A DNA stretch of 64,000 nucleotides from Microbacterium paraoxydans (GCF_019056515.1 NZ_CP064873.1:1860001-1924000); one strand, 5' to 3'; shown: positions 25,727 through 33,887, counted from the stretch's first letter. Program-made: numbers and translations. Notes: generated by a model not told the origin, from the letters alone.

Positions 25727-26149
25727 CTACTCCTGTGTGAGGTCGGCGGGCGCCGGCGGGTCGGTGGTCGGGTTCGTGGTGGAGATGGTGATGCTGAGCC
25801 GCCACCCGAAGTAGGCGTCCCAGAACACCGACTTGGTGGCGCTGATGCGGTAGACCGCGGGAGCCGTATAGACGGCCTCGAACAGTTCGGCGACCGACTC
25901 GTCGGCGTCCGCCTCTCCCTTGCGCACGTCGGTCTTGTTCGTGACGATGCACACGTCGACCGTCGCCGCGATCTTCGCGAGCGGTGCCTCGGGGAGCGGC
26001 TCGAACGCGGTGTACTCCAGCCACATGAGCGGGCCCGCGAGCGAATGCATGGACGACGGGATTCCGCCCTCGATCTTCCAGTCCTCGGGCACCCGAGGCG
26101 CAAGCAGGCCGAGGACGTACTCGCGGACAGTGGGAGTCTCATCGGACAC
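25727..26149 (-). CDS. Putative tail terminator/head-tail joining protein
   Basis: A 140-residue alpha/beta protein starting Met-Ser-Asp-Glu-Thr-Pro-Thr-Val-Arg-Glu-Tyr-Val-Leu-Gly-Leu-Leu (GTG 26149), with Val-Asp-Val-Cys-Ile-Val-Thr and a late Trp-Arg-Leu-Ser-Ile-Thr-Ile strand. This resembles minor capsid/tail terminator proteins that fix one dimension of the tail end. The GTG start is chosen because it gives an 11-base overlap with the upstream connector gene; the longer frame is antisense-like and Arg/Ser-rich. Confidence 0.65.
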   Translation of the reverse strand: MSDETPTVREYVLGLLAPRVPEDWKIEGGIPSSMHSLAGPLMWLEYTAFEPLPEAPLAKIAATVDVCIVTNKTDVRKGEADADESVAELFEAVYTAPAVYRISATKSVFWDAYFGWRLSITISTTNPTTDPPAPADLTQE

Positions 26150-26561
26150 GAGGGCCTCCCTGCACCGGGCGGATGATCTGCTTGATGGTCTTGTCGAGCG
26201 GCCTCGGCGTGAACGTGAACTGCTCCATTCCCGCGTCGCCGCCGCCGGACACGCGCCCGGCGTTCCAGAGGTTCGTGGCCTGCTGGAGCTGCGCGTACAC
26301 GAAGTTGATCGGCGGGTCGGTCGGGTCGACGCCGAGCAGCGCGAGAACGTCTCCGAGGCGCTCGGCGAGGCCGAACCGGACGAGTGCCAGCTCGACCGCG
26401 CCAGTAAGCGTGGCGGTCTCGGGAGCGTAGGCGAGGACCTGGATGCGGGCGGTCTCCAGGAGGAATCCGCACACTTCGAGGTTCTCGATGGGGGCATCCG
26501 GCCACGCGGCGATGAGACGCTGTTGTGCCTCGTCGCTCGTGGCGGTGTACCACTCAGCCAT
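26139..26561 (-). CDS. Head-tail connector protein
   Basis: A 140-residue, mainly helical protein. It starts Met-Ala-Glu-Trp-Tyr-Thr, has Ala-Pro-Glu-Thr-Ala-Thr-Leu-Thr-Gly-Ala-Val-Glu-Leu-Ala-Leu-Val in the middle, and ends in a basic tail. This is typical of adaptor proteins (HK97 gp6-like) that sit under the portal and read directly after the capsid gene. ATG 26561 lies 19 bases after the capsid stop. Confidence 0.75.
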   Translation of the reverse strand: MAEWYTATSDEAQQRLIAAWPDAPIENLEVCGFLLETARIQVLAYAPETATLTGAVELALVRFGLAERLGDVLALLGVDPTDPPINFVYAQLQQATNLWNAGRVSGGGDAGMEQFTFTPRPLDKTIKQIIRPVQGGPRVR

Positions 26562-26580
26562 GCCTACGCTCCCGTTCGGC

Positions 26581-28302
26581 TCAGGCGTCAGCGACGCCGA
26601 TGTGGACGACCGCCTCCGGGCGGACGATGAGACGCTGCAGGTAGCCGTGGATCGCCTTGTCGATGCCACCGCGGGCGAGGTCAATCGCGTCGATGTGGAG
26701 CGGGCCATTGGAGAGCTCGTCGAAGTCGACGGCGTTCTTGGTGCCGACGATGACGGACGGGGTGTCCTCGATGCCGGTGTCGCCGACCACGATGCGCAGA
26801 CCGTCCGCGGTGATGCCCTCGTCGGTGTTGGCTCCGAAGTTCACGAACTCGGGCACGAGGTCCTTCGGCGTGTAGAGGATCTCCTCGTACGCCGCCTCGT
26901 TGGCAATGGCGAAGGTCGGCACGTCGCGGCGCCCGTCGGCCTTCTTACGCCGCACCGCCAGCACGCCCTGGATGAGCTGGCCCATCGCTCCGGCGTAGTC
27001 GTGGCCGTCGACGCCGGGGTAGACCTGCGGGGCGATGGGCGCGCCCGCGACCTGGACCCAGGTGTCGAGTGCGATCTCGTCGGACCAGACGAGGTGGTCC
27101 TCGACGATGAGGCGGAGGAACGCCTCGACGACCTCCGCTCCACCGGGCAGGTCGAAGAACTCGCGGGCGATGTCGACGCCGAACGCGAACCGGAACAGCT
27201 CCGACGCGGCCGACTCGGTGAACCCCGTCCCGGACTTGATGGGCTGCTTGTTGCCCGCCCAGGTGCCGTCGAAGTGCTCGACTCGCGCACCCGCGGTGCC
27301 CCGCTCCAGGGTGTAGCCCTTCTTGCCGGCGGCGGTGATGTTCGTGCCGAGGTTGCCAAGGGTGATGTACTGCCGCTCGTACGGGATGCCCTGGTAGAGC
27401 GGGCCGAGCCAGTTCGGCTGGAGCACTTCGCCACCAGCGGGCAGGGAGCCCGCGCCGCTGATGGTGATGTCCGAGAGAGCGGCGAGGACCGCGGCGGCTT
27501 CGGCGGGCGCTTCGCCGCCGAGCTTGAAGGCGTCCTTCGCTGCCGCGAAGGCGGCGAACACGGGCTGGAGGTTCGCCGGCCGCGGCGTCGTGGTGGCGGC
27601 CGGGGCACCGTTGCGGTGCGTGGCGGGGATAGCGGTTGCGGACACTTCGTTCTCCTGTTCGGTTTCGACCTCGGCATCCGCTTCGGTCTGTTCCTCGGTG
27701 ATGGTGGTGGTGATGGTGGTCTCGGTGCCGTTCTCGGTGGCCTCCTCCGTGGTCACGGAGTCGTACACACGGCGGTAGGTGCGACCGTCCTCGTCGGTGT
27801 AGATGACCTCGGAATGGTCTTCGGCGACGGTGGCCTCCTCGCCGGTCTCCAGCTCGACGGTCTCGTCGTCGATCTCGGCGTCCGCCGCGAGGACCTGAGC
27901 GGACGGGAACGCACCGCGTGCGACCTTGGCGGCGGCGGCGAGCACACCGCCCGTGGCGCGGCCGTTCTTGATGCCAGTCTTGAACTCGGCAGACAGGCAC
28001 CGCCGGGTGGTGTCGGCGAGGGCGGCGTCCCCGGCGGCAGTGCGGCCGATTGCGAACGTGGCCATGATGCCGACGGTGGTCTCCCATAGGCGCGTCGCGC
28101 GTCCGATGGGACGGAAGCGGTCGTGGTCCTCGTTGATGGACACGACCGAGGGGTCCTCGGGGATCGCGATGTCGCCCGCCATGACCGTGAATCGGCCGAC
28201 GTTGGTGCGGCCCTCCTCGCCGTAGGGCAGGAGCAGGCCGGTCAGGGTGCGCTCGTCGAGGTTGGCGAGGACCTCGCCACCTTCGATCTGGATGTCGGGC
28301 AT
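26581..28302 (-). CDS. Prohead protease-major capsid protein fusion
   Basis: A 573-residue two-domain protein. Residues 1-135 form a prohead maturation protease of the HK97/U35 type: His60 in Ile-Asn-Glu-Asp-His-Asp and Ser104 in Cys-Leu-Ser-Ala-Glu-Phe-Lys fit the catalytic pair. Residues about 140-235 are an acidic Glu/Thr-rich linker, probably acting as scaffold and being removed. Residues about 250-573 are the HK97-fold capsid, with Leu-Val-Trp-Ser-Asp-Glu-Ile-Ala and a C-terminal Ile-Arg-Val-type strand. Separate genes are the usual arrangement; fusion makes protease and shell equimolar unless internal starts exist. No frameshift is needed. Confidence 0.88.
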   Translation of the reverse strand: MPDIQIEGGEVLANLDERTLTGLLLPYGEEGRTNVGRFTVMAGDIAIPEDPSVVSINEDHDRFRPIGRATRLWETTVGIMATFAIGRTAAGDAALADTTRRCLSAEFKTGIKNGRATGGVLAAAAKVARGAFPSAQVLAADAEIDDETVELETGEEATVAEDHSEVIYTDEDGRTYRRVYDSVTTEEATENGTETTITTTITEEQTEADAEVETEQENEVSATAIPATHRNGAPAATTTPRPANLQPVFAAFAAAKDAFKLGGEAPAEAAAVLAALSDITISGAGSLPAGGEVLQPNWLGPLYQGIPYERQYITLGNLGTNITAAGKKGYTLERGTAGARVEHFDGTWAGNKQPIKSGTGFTESAASELFRFAFGVDIAREFFDLPGGAEVVEAFLRLIVEDHLVWSDEIALDTWVQVAGAPIAPQVYPGVDGHDYAGAMGQLIQGVLAVRRKKADGRRDVPTFAIANEAAYEEILYTPKDLVPEFVNFGANTDEGITADGLRIVVGDTGIEDTPSVIVGTKNAVDFDELSNGPLHIDAIDLARGGIDKAIHGYLQRLIVRPEAVVHIGVADA

Positions 28303-28305
28303 GGG

Positions 28306-29412
28306 TCAGTCCTCACTCGTGGGGTTCGTGTTCGGGGCGGGGATCGCGTTCTGCGCTGTCAGGTCGCCGCGGATGGACAGGCCCTCGTCGCACACGTCGT
28401 CGAGCGACATCCGCGCCTCGAAGGCGAGCATCATGCCGCGAGCGAGACCGAAGTCCCACAGGTCGGAGCGGGCCCCGCCGTTCGCGACGCCCTGGTAGCG
28501 CATCTCGGTGCCGCCTCCGCCGCCTCCCTGGCGGACGGCCTCCAGGATCGAGGCGGGTAGGGCGGTGTGATTCGCGATGTCGAGGCGGGCGGCGTTGCGC
28601 CCCGTCTCGTACAGGTCGACCTGCACCTGACCGGGCATCCCGACCTTCACGTAGGACGGGTGCACGGCGGTCGCATGCTTGGTACGGTTCCGGATCCACT
28701 GGTCGAGGAACTCATCGATCTCGGGGTCGTCCCACTGGTCGTACACCGAGCCGTCGACTTCGAGGGTCGTCAGCGGGATCGGGTTCTCCAGGCGCTGCTG
28801 GTAGACGGCCTCGACGTTGCGGGCCTGCCGGATGGTGTCCGCTCCATCGACCAGCAGACCGTTCTCTCCGTAGCCGAGGGGAATGGCGATGATCTTGGCG
28901 GTGTACTCGGTGGGCACGCGCTCGTCGGTGATCTCGATGATGCCGTGCTCGTTGATCTTCCACAGGCCGAACGGGATGTGCAGGCAGTCGGTCATGTCCT
29001 CGGTGAAGCCGAACGCGGCCCACCCGTTGAAGAACCAGTCCGACGCGGCGCCGTACATGCGGTGGTACGGGGCGACGCCGGACTGCGAGTTCGTCAGCCA
29101 CTCGGGCTGGTCGTCGGTGCGGGCGTCGTTGTCCATCTGGAAGAACGGGATGGACGCGAGCTGCCGGCAGATGATGCCGTGCGCGCGCTTCACGCCCGGG
29201 AGGCGGAGCGCGATCTCGCGGGTGAGCGGGAGGACGGTACGGTCGAGGAGCCCGCCGAGCGCGTCGTCAACCGCCCAGGTAACGATGTTGTCCTGCGGCG
29301 ACCACGGCGAGACGATCGACACCGGAGGCTTCGCGGGAGGCGTGAGCAGCTCGGTCGCCGCGCGCTTGGCGTAGACCTGCTCGATGTTCCGTCCGAAGAT
29401 TGAGAATCCCAC
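28306..29412 (-). CDS. Portal protein
   Basis: A 368-residue protein forming the dodecameric DNA channel at one capsid vertex. Visible are the N-terminal wing helices, then Pro-Gly-Val-Lys-Arg-Ala-His-Gly-Ile-Ile-Cys-Arg-Gln-Leu-Ala-Ser-Ile-Pro-Phe, typical of the portal stem entry. A Gly-rich insert (Arg-Gln-Gly-Gly-Gly-Gly-Gly-Gly-Thr) follows at about 300, as in many portals. The chosen start GTG 29412 opens Met-Gly-Phe-Ser-Ile-Phe-Gly; no good ribosome site is seen there, so the start is uncertain. Its stop is 3 bases from the capsid start. Confidence 0.85.
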   Translation of the reverse strand: MGFSIFGRNIEQVYAKRAATELLTPPAKPPVSIVSPWSPQDNIVTWAVDDALGGLLDRTVLPLTREIALRLPGVKRAHGIICRQLASIPFFQMDNDARTDDQPEWLTNSQSGVAPYHRMYGAASDWFFNGWAAFGFTEDMTDCLHIPFGLWKINEHGIIEITDERVPTEYTAKIIAIPLGYGENGLLVDGADTIRQARNVEAVYQQRLENPIPLTTLEVDGSVYDQWDDPEIDEFLDQWIRNRTKHATAVHPSYVKVGMPGQVQVDLYETGRNAARLDIANHTALPASILEAVRQGGGGGGTEMRYQGVANGGARSDLWDFGLARGMMLAFEARMSLDDVCDEGLSIRGDLTAQNAIPAPNTNPTSED

Positions 29413-29449
29413 GTGATGAACGATCAGGCGGGTATCCCACAGCGGAAAA

Positions 29450-29644
29450 TCAGACGGCGTGTCGGAGCTTGCGACGGAGCTCCGACAGTGCGTCCTGCGC
29501 CTGCGTGTCCCCGGGGTGTGCGCGCTTCTCGTGAGCCGCGGCGCGCTCCCATGCTTCGAGCTTCGAGAACGCGAACGCATGCCAGACACCGCATGTCTCG
29601 CAGACGATCACGATGCTGATCTGCGTGCAGTCGAGACGAATCAT
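29450..29644 (-). CDS. Small phage protein with Cys-x-x-Cys
   Basis: A 64-residue protein whose ATG overlaps the terminase stop (ATGA). The N-terminal half has Cys-Glu-Thr-Cys-Gly-Val-Trp-His, which could bind zinc, and the second half is a charged helix with Glu-Lys-Arg-Ala-His-Pro-Gly-Asp. It lies between terminase and portal. No function is known; a packaging accessory is possible. Confidence 0.7.
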   Translation of the reverse strand: MIRLDCTQISIVIVCETCGVWHAFAFSKLEAWERAAAHEKRAHPGDTQAQDALSELRRKLRHAV

Positions 29645-31269
29645 CGGGTGCCTCCGAATCGGAACATGTCGCGCGGGCTCTTGGTATGGGGCACCTCGTC
29701 GAGGAACCGGAGCGCGAGCGCCGCCGCCTCGATGGGCGAGGTGTCCAGCTCCGGGTCGGAGTCCGGCGGGCCGAACCGGAACGTGCCGTAGTTGCCGAAC
29801 TTCTGCCGCTTCACCGCCCGCGCCGCGCGCTCCAGAGCGGGGTGGTAGTAGATCACGAGGTCGTCGTCCTCGAGAGCTTTGAGCATCCCCACCGTGGACT
29901 TCGGGATGTCGGCCTGCCGAGTGCCCTCCATCACCGGCCGAGGGCTCGCCTTCGCCAGCGCCCCGGCCACCTGCTCGGTGTAGCCGAAGGCGTCGTACCA
30001 GAGCTTCGCGCCCGTGCGGCGCAGGCGGAGCAACACCTCACGCTCCAGGTTCGTCGTGCCCTGCTGGTGCCACCACAGCGCGACCGCGCGCTTCCGCCGC
30101 GGCTCCTCCTCGCCCGCGATCTCCAGCGCCTCCGTCACCAGGTCACCCGGCTCGTGGTAGTCCCATGCGATAGCGAGCGACCCGCCCAGGCCGAGGTGGT
30201 GGACCTTCAGCGCGGCGGCGTACCGCTCGGGGAGCGCCTCGGGGAACGGGAGCTTGCGGAGCGCGCGGTCAAGCTGCGCCGGTGGGATCGCGACGTCGGC
30301 CGCGCCCTCGGTCCCGAACTGGCCTCCGTACTCGATGAGGAAGTCGTCGAGGGGCCAGCGGTCGAACGACCGGCGCACTGCCTCGACTGGCGTGGTGAAT
30401 CCGACGCCGGGGTGGTGGAGCTCGATGAACTCCCGCATCCGGCCGCCCGTCGCTCCCGTCTTCGGGTGCGGCTGGTCCGGCTCCCACGACCCGAGCTGTG
30501 CACGGTCGACGGTCTCCGGGATGCCGTGCCACGCGACCGCGGCGTCCTCATCGTGCAGCGCCTCCCACAGCAGGTTCCCGGTCCGCCACTTCTGCCCGGT
30601 CCCGGCGAGCACGAACTGGGCGCCGATCTTCGTGTCCATCGTCGGGATGACCGCGCGCGTCACGTCCTCGCCCTGCTCGATGTCGGCCTCCGCCGCCTCG
30701 TCGCCGAACGCCATGTCGAAGCCGCCCGACCGGAATCCCTCACCGTTCGGCGTGTACACGTTCAGGTACGAGCCGGTCGCCGTGAAGTGCAGGTGCTCGG
30801 TGCCCTTGCCGACATTGATCTGGACCGGGCTGTCGCGCCGCGACGGGTATAGCCGGTCGAGGTGCGACACGATGTCCTTCCGGAACCGCTCCCCCGCCTT
30901 CGCCCCGGTCGTGAACATCGTCCACCCCACCTGGTAGTCCTCGCGGTGCCAGCACCGACCGAGCATGACCGCCTGCACCCCCGTCGTCTTCGTGGACCGG
31001 CGCGGCTCGAAGATCGCGTTCATGAAGCGGCCGGCGGCGAGGAGGTCCGCCACCATGAGCTGCATCGGCGACGGCCCCTTCCCGCCGTCGCCCGCGCGCT
31101 GCCGCTCGTCCAGGCGGAGGAGCCGCGCCCCCGTGATGAACTCCCCGCGCGACTGCTCCGTCGTCACGAGGTCGTCGAGCCGGATCGCGCCGAGGTGCTC
31201 AATCTTCGACCGCCACTCCAGCCAGTTCGCTTCGGACCGCAGGTCGGCCAGCGTCGGCGTCGCGCTCAC
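29641..31269 (-). CDS. terL: Terminase large subunit
   Basis: Packaging ATPase-nuclease, 542 residues. The N-terminal ATPase has Phe-Glu-Pro-Arg-Arg-Ser-Thr-Lys-Thr-Thr at 87-96 as a phage-type Walker A, and Gly-Phe-Asp-Met-Ala-Phe-Gly-Asp-Glu-Ala at 183-192 as Walker B. The C-terminal nuclease shows acidic residues in Ala-Ile-Ala-Trp-Asp-Tyr-His-Glu-Pro-Gly. GTG 31269 overlaps the preceding stop (GTGA), preferred to ATG 31284. No small subunit is recognisable nearby; an HNH protein lies upstream instead. Confidence 0.9.
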   Translation of the reverse strand: MSATPTLADLRSEANWLEWRSKIEHLGAIRLDDLVTTEQSRGEFITGARLLRLDERQRAGDGGKGPSPMQLMVADLLAAGRFMNAIFEPRRSTKTTGVQAVMLGRCWHREDYQVGWTMFTTGAKAGERFRKDIVSHLDRLYPSRRDSPVQINVGKGTEHLHFTATGSYLNVYTPNGEGFRSGGFDMAFGDEAAEADIEQGEDVTRAVIPTMDTKIGAQFVLAGTGQKWRTGNLLWEALHDEDAAVAWHGIPETVDRAQLGSWEPDQPHPKTGATGGRMREFIELHHPGVGFTTPVEAVRRSFDRWPLDDFLIEYGGQFGTEGAADVAIPPAQLDRALRKLPFPEALPERYAAALKVHHLGLGGSLAIAWDYHEPGDLVTEALEIAGEEEPRRKRAVALWWHQQGTTNLEREVLLRLRRTGAKLWYDAFGYTEQVAGALAKASPRPVMEGTRQADIPKSTVGMLKALEDDDLVIYYHPALERAARAVKRQKFGNYGTFRFGPPDSDPELDTSPIEAAALALRFLDEVPHTKSPRDMFRFGGTR

Positions 31270-31442
31270 CGCTCCTCCACCCATTCTGCCTTGATCCGCC
31301 AGCCACTCCCGTCACGCTGCCAGTCCCATGACTCGACGGTGACGAACGCCTCACCGGGGAGCAGCGCGAGCGCGGCGAGGAGCTGCTCGGCGCGGGGCGT
31401 CCCGTCGAACGGTCCGACCTCGGTGGACATCTGAATCTTCAT
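31266..31442 (-). CDS. Small phage protein upstream of terminase
   Basis: A 58-residue protein starting Met-Lys-Ile-Gln-Met-Ser-Thr-Glu with a mixed alpha/beta pattern and two Trp residues near the end. Good spacing from GGAG to ATG 31442 and a 4-base overlap with terL support it. It is too small to be a usual small terminase. Function is unknown. Confidence 0.65.
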   Translation of the reverse strand: MKIQMSTEVGPFDGTPRAEQLLAALALLPGEAFVTVESWDWQRDGSGWRIKAEWVEER

Positions 31443-31521
31443 CGTTTTCTCCAGTTCAGGGGGGGATTTTGCTCTTGGAGCCGAAGGCGGGGGTTGCACG
31501 GCGACCCAAAAAAAGACGCGG

Positions 31522-31839
31522 TCACCATGGCGCGAGCCCTTCGCGCGTCGTCGCCCGGCGTGGTGGCGGCTGAGGTCGAGAGACGCGACCGTTCGTGATC
31601 GCGGCGCCACGACGTCCACCCTCTGACCGGTTGCTGCTCACGGTCTCGGGCGCGAGGTTCGAGATCGCGTGTCCGCCTTCCGGGTCGAGGTGCCCCACGT
31701 CGAAGGGCCGACCTGGCGTGAGGAGCTTGCCGGTCCGCCAGCAGTACACGTCCTGCCCATGGCGCCAGGCGGCGCGCACCTGGGCGCGCACGATGCGGGC
31801 GTTCGCGAGGTACTCGGGGTCGCGGTGCTTGCTGGTCAT
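31522..31839 (-). CDS. HNH endonuclease
   Basis: A 105-residue protein with Cys-Trp-Arg-Thr-Gly, Phe-Asp-Val-Gly-His-Leu-Asp-Pro-Glu-Gly-Gly-His and Asn-Leu-Ala-Pro-Glu, followed by Asn-Arg-Ser, the HNH His-Asn pattern. Phage HNH proteins next to terminase can be needed for cos cleavage and packaging, which suits this phage with no visible small terminase and points to cohesive ends (inference). ATG 31839 lies 11 bases from the iteron-like array. Confidence 0.8.
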   Translation of the reverse strand: MTSKHRDPEYLANARIVRAQVRAAWRHGQDVYCWRTGKLLTPGRPFDVGHLDPEGGHAISNLAPETVSSNRSEGGRRGAAITNGRVSRPQPPPRRATTREGLAPW

Positions 31840-31850
31840 GTGGTCCTCCC

Positions 31851-32097
31851 GGTCCAGGTGGTCCAGGCAGTTCGCCTATCTCTTCTTCTTCTCTCTTATG
31901 TGTGATGGGTTGGAGAGAGGGTGGACCGCCTGGACCAACCCGCTCCCCCACCGGCATCGCGCCTGGACCAGTGCCTGGACCGCGCCTGGACCCGGGGCTG
32001 GACCACCCGCATTCCATCGGCCGAAGGTCTCTCGATGAGGGGCGCGGGGAGCGGGCGCGGGTGGACCGCCCCGCTGCCTGGACCGCCTGCCTGGACC
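31851..32097. repeat. TGGACC array, candidate origin or operator cluster
   Basis: In the 261-bp gap between the HNH and helicase genes, TGGACC occurs nine times on the plus strand (31922, 31931, 31964, 31976, 31987, 31999, 32062, 32079, 32092) and twice inverted (GGTCCA at 31851 and 31860). Most copies are CCTGGACC with 9-13 bp spacing. The inverted pair and the first direct pair both have 9-bp spacing and flank a pyrimidine-rich, lower-GC stretch (31870-31912). No gene is convincing here. It may be a replication origin (iterons) or a multi-site repressor region. Confidence 0.75.
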
Positions 32098-32100
32098 GCA

Positions 32101-33396
32101 TCAGTCGACCGTCGAAAGGGTCACGGCGATGCCCTCGTAATGCCAGGTGCGCGAGGAGCCGACGCGGGGGCGGGTGCGGGTGATGCCCATCTGCTTGAGT
32201 CGGAGCCCGAAGGGGCCCGACGCGAGCGGTGAGTAGCCGTTGCGGCGGCACCACCCGGAGTACTTGCGGTACACGTCGGCGGTGGGGCTCATGTGCTCGG
32301 GGCCGAGGAACACGGCCTCGTCCTCGTCGAGCCACAGCATGAGCGGGTCGGCGGCGTCGTGGAGACGGGTGGTGGCTTCCTGAGCGGCCTGGGGCGGTGC
32401 GAACTTGCCCCGCTGCATGAGGCGGCGAAGTCCCTCCATTGCGTAGCGGAAGATGCCGGGGGCGTCGTCGAAGAGGAGTTGCTCGTCGAAGGGGCCGGAG
32501 CCGTCGACTTTCTGCACGAAGTCAATGACCTCCCAGCGTCGGCGCCAGCCGATGGAGTTGTCGGAGGTGCGGAAGAACTCGTTCGACGCGAAGATCGGGA
32601 CCGCGTAGGGCACGAACTCGAAGGAGTGGCCGAACTTGCGGGATGCGCTGATAGAGTCGCCGCCGGTGATCTCCTTGAGGATTTGGGGGTCGGACAGGAA
32701 CCGACTGGAGAGGTCGCCGCTGATGTTCGCGGTCTTGCCGTACAGGCCTGAGGTGGCGAAGCGGTCGTCGACGAGCTGGTGCATGCTGATGCTGGAGTAG
32801 TTCGCGCGCCCGAGGAGGTAGCGGATGACTCGGAGCATGGTGCCCTTGCCGTTGCCGCCCTCGCCGTAGAGCAGGAAGATCTTCTGCAGCGGGTTGCCGG
32901 TCATGAGCAGGTACCCGAGGACCTCCCACATGTGTCGGTGGAGCTCCGGGTCTTCGCCGAGCACCTGCTGGAGCCATTCGAGGAAGGTGTGTGGGATCGC
33001 GATGGGGTCGTACGCGATCGGAAGCTTGGTCAGCGCGCCGAGCATTTCGTTGTGCTCGGTGAGCCGGTCCTCTTGCCACCAGTAAATGCCGTTCTCCAGC
33101 ACGATGTAGTCGAGGTAGCCGCGCGGGAGGTCGGGGAGGCCGACCTCGGGAAGATCGATGTTCAGGAGGTGCGCTTGGACCTGCCCGAGGACCGTGGTGG
33201 AGAACTTCGCGCCGAGGGCCTTTGCGACGCGCTTGGTGACGACGTTCTCATCGCGGACGTAGACGCCCTCGCGGTACTCGTATAGGTCGCCTTCGACACC
33301 GCGGCCGAGCCGCGTGGGCTCAGCCGCGATGTAGTCAGCGAGGAGGGTGGCGTCAAACTTGCCCGTTTCGGCGTCCAGGAACGATGGGGCGCTCAT
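32101..33396 (-). CDS. D5/P4-type phage helicase (SF3-like)
   Basis: A 431-residue replication protein. The D5-type N-terminal region (about 15-165) is followed by an SF3-like ATPase: Walker A Gly-Glu-Gly-Gly-Asn-Gly-Lys-Gly-Thr at 178-186, an Ile-Ser-Gly-Asp-Leu segment, and the sensor Phe-Ala-Ser-Asn-Glu-Phe-Phe with Arg-Arg-Arg-Trp. The C-terminus is a winged helix (Tyr-Arg-Lys-Tyr-Ser-Gly-Trp-Cys). No primase (AEP or Toprim) domain is visible, so priming may rely on the host. It is the only replication gene in the prophage and lies next to the repeat array. Confidence 0.85.
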   Translation of the reverse strand: MSAPSFLDAETGKFDATLLADYIAAEPTRLGRGVEGDLYEYREGVYVRDENVVTKRVAKALGAKFSTTVLGQVQAHLLNIDLPEVGLPDLPRGYLDYIVLENGIYWWQEDRLTEHNEMLGALTKLPIAYDPIAIPHTFLEWLQQVLGEDPELHRHMWEVLGYLLMTGNPLQKIFLLYGEGGNGKGTMLRVIRYLLGRANYSSISMHQLVDDRFATSGLYGKTANISGDLSSRFLSDPQILKEITGGDSISASRKFGHSFEFVPYAVPIFASNEFFRTSDNSIGWRRRWEVIDFVQKVDGSGPFDEQLLFDDAPGIFRYAMEGLRRLMQRGKFAPPQAAQEATTRLHDAADPLMLWLDEDEAVFLGPEHMSPTADVYRKYSGWCRRNGYSPLASGPFGLRLKQMGITRTRPRVGSSRTWHYEGIAVTLSTVD

Positions 33397-33532
33397 CCGT
33401 CACCTCCTCGGCGATCCTCACGAGGCAGCGCGCGCACCGGATGCCGGCGACGACGACCATGCGTCCGCCTCGGACTTCGACCACGCCAACGGGCTCGGGC
33501 GAGTGAAGCCCGAACAGGCATCCGAGGCTCAC
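33353..33532 (-). CDS. Tiny zinc-ribbon-like phage protein
   Basis: A 59-residue protein from GTG 33532, whose start overlaps the preceding tiny gene's stop (GTGA). It has Cys5, His10, Cys33 and Cys36 (Gly-Cys-Leu-Phe-Gly-Leu-His and Arg-Cys-Ala-Arg-Cys), a plausible zinc site. Its tail overlaps the helicase start by 44 bases in another frame. Function is unknown; such ribbons are common in early phage regions. Confidence 0.65.
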   Translation of the reverse strand: MSLGCLFGLHSPEPVGVVEVRGGRMVVVAGIRCARCLVRIAEEVTDERPIVPGRRNGQV

Positions 33533-33633
33533 TGGTCGCCTCGGGCTTCGGAGTGGTCATGGACCCAGCAGCCGAGGCGATAGGCGAGGTATGCCCCGGC
33601 GATGATGAGCAGGTAGGTGCCGTTCACGATCAC
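33529..33633 (-). CDS. 34-residue phage membrane peptide
   Basis: GTG 33633 overlaps the upstream stop (GTGA) and the frame ends in TGA overlapping the next GTG. The product begins Met-Ile-Val-Asn-Gly-Thr-Tyr-Leu-Leu-Ile-Ile-Ala-Gly-Ala-Tyr-Leu, a single membrane helix, then Trp-Val-His-Asp-His-Ser-Glu. The two flanking 4-base overlaps make it more credible than its size suggests. Confidence 0.6.
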   Translation of the reverse strand: MIVNGTYLLIIAGAYLAYRLGCWVHDHSEARGDQ

Positions 33634-33887
33634 GACTCGTCCTCCGCTTCGTCGGAGAGGCGAAGGGCGAGCTGCCCGAGGAGCATACGAGCGTCCTGGA
33701 GCTGCACCTGGACAGCCTCGTGGTCAATGCCGCGGGTGTTCGGCTTCTCGGGCAGGTAGCCGAGATAGAACTCGACCTTGCGGATGTTCTCCAGGCATGC
33801 GCGCAGGTCACCCCACATCGACACGATGCGGTGTGTCGGGCGGAGCTTTATGATGCTCTCCGCTGCCGCTTCCACGTCGCGGGTCAC
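33630..33887 (-). CDS. Helical early phage protein
   Basis: An 85-residue, mostly helical, acidic protein with Leu-Arg-Ala-Cys-Leu-Glu-Asn-Ile-Arg-Lys-Val-Glu-Phe-Tyr-Leu in the middle and an acidic end (Asp-Glu-Ala-Glu-Asp-Glu-Ser). GTG 33887 overlaps the upstream stop (GTGA), matching its neighbours, and is preferred to ATG 33920. No family is recognised. Confidence 0.65.
   Translation of the reverse strand: MTRDVEAAAESIIKLRPTHRIVSMWGDLRACLENIRKVEFYLGYLPEKPNTRGIDHEAVQVQLQDARMLLGQLALRLSDEAEDES

Noticed and set aside
31595..32038. Frames through the TGGACC array encoding Trp/Asp-rich repeats.
   Set aside because: The repeat spacing is not a multiple of three throughout and the frame is antisense to the HNH gene.
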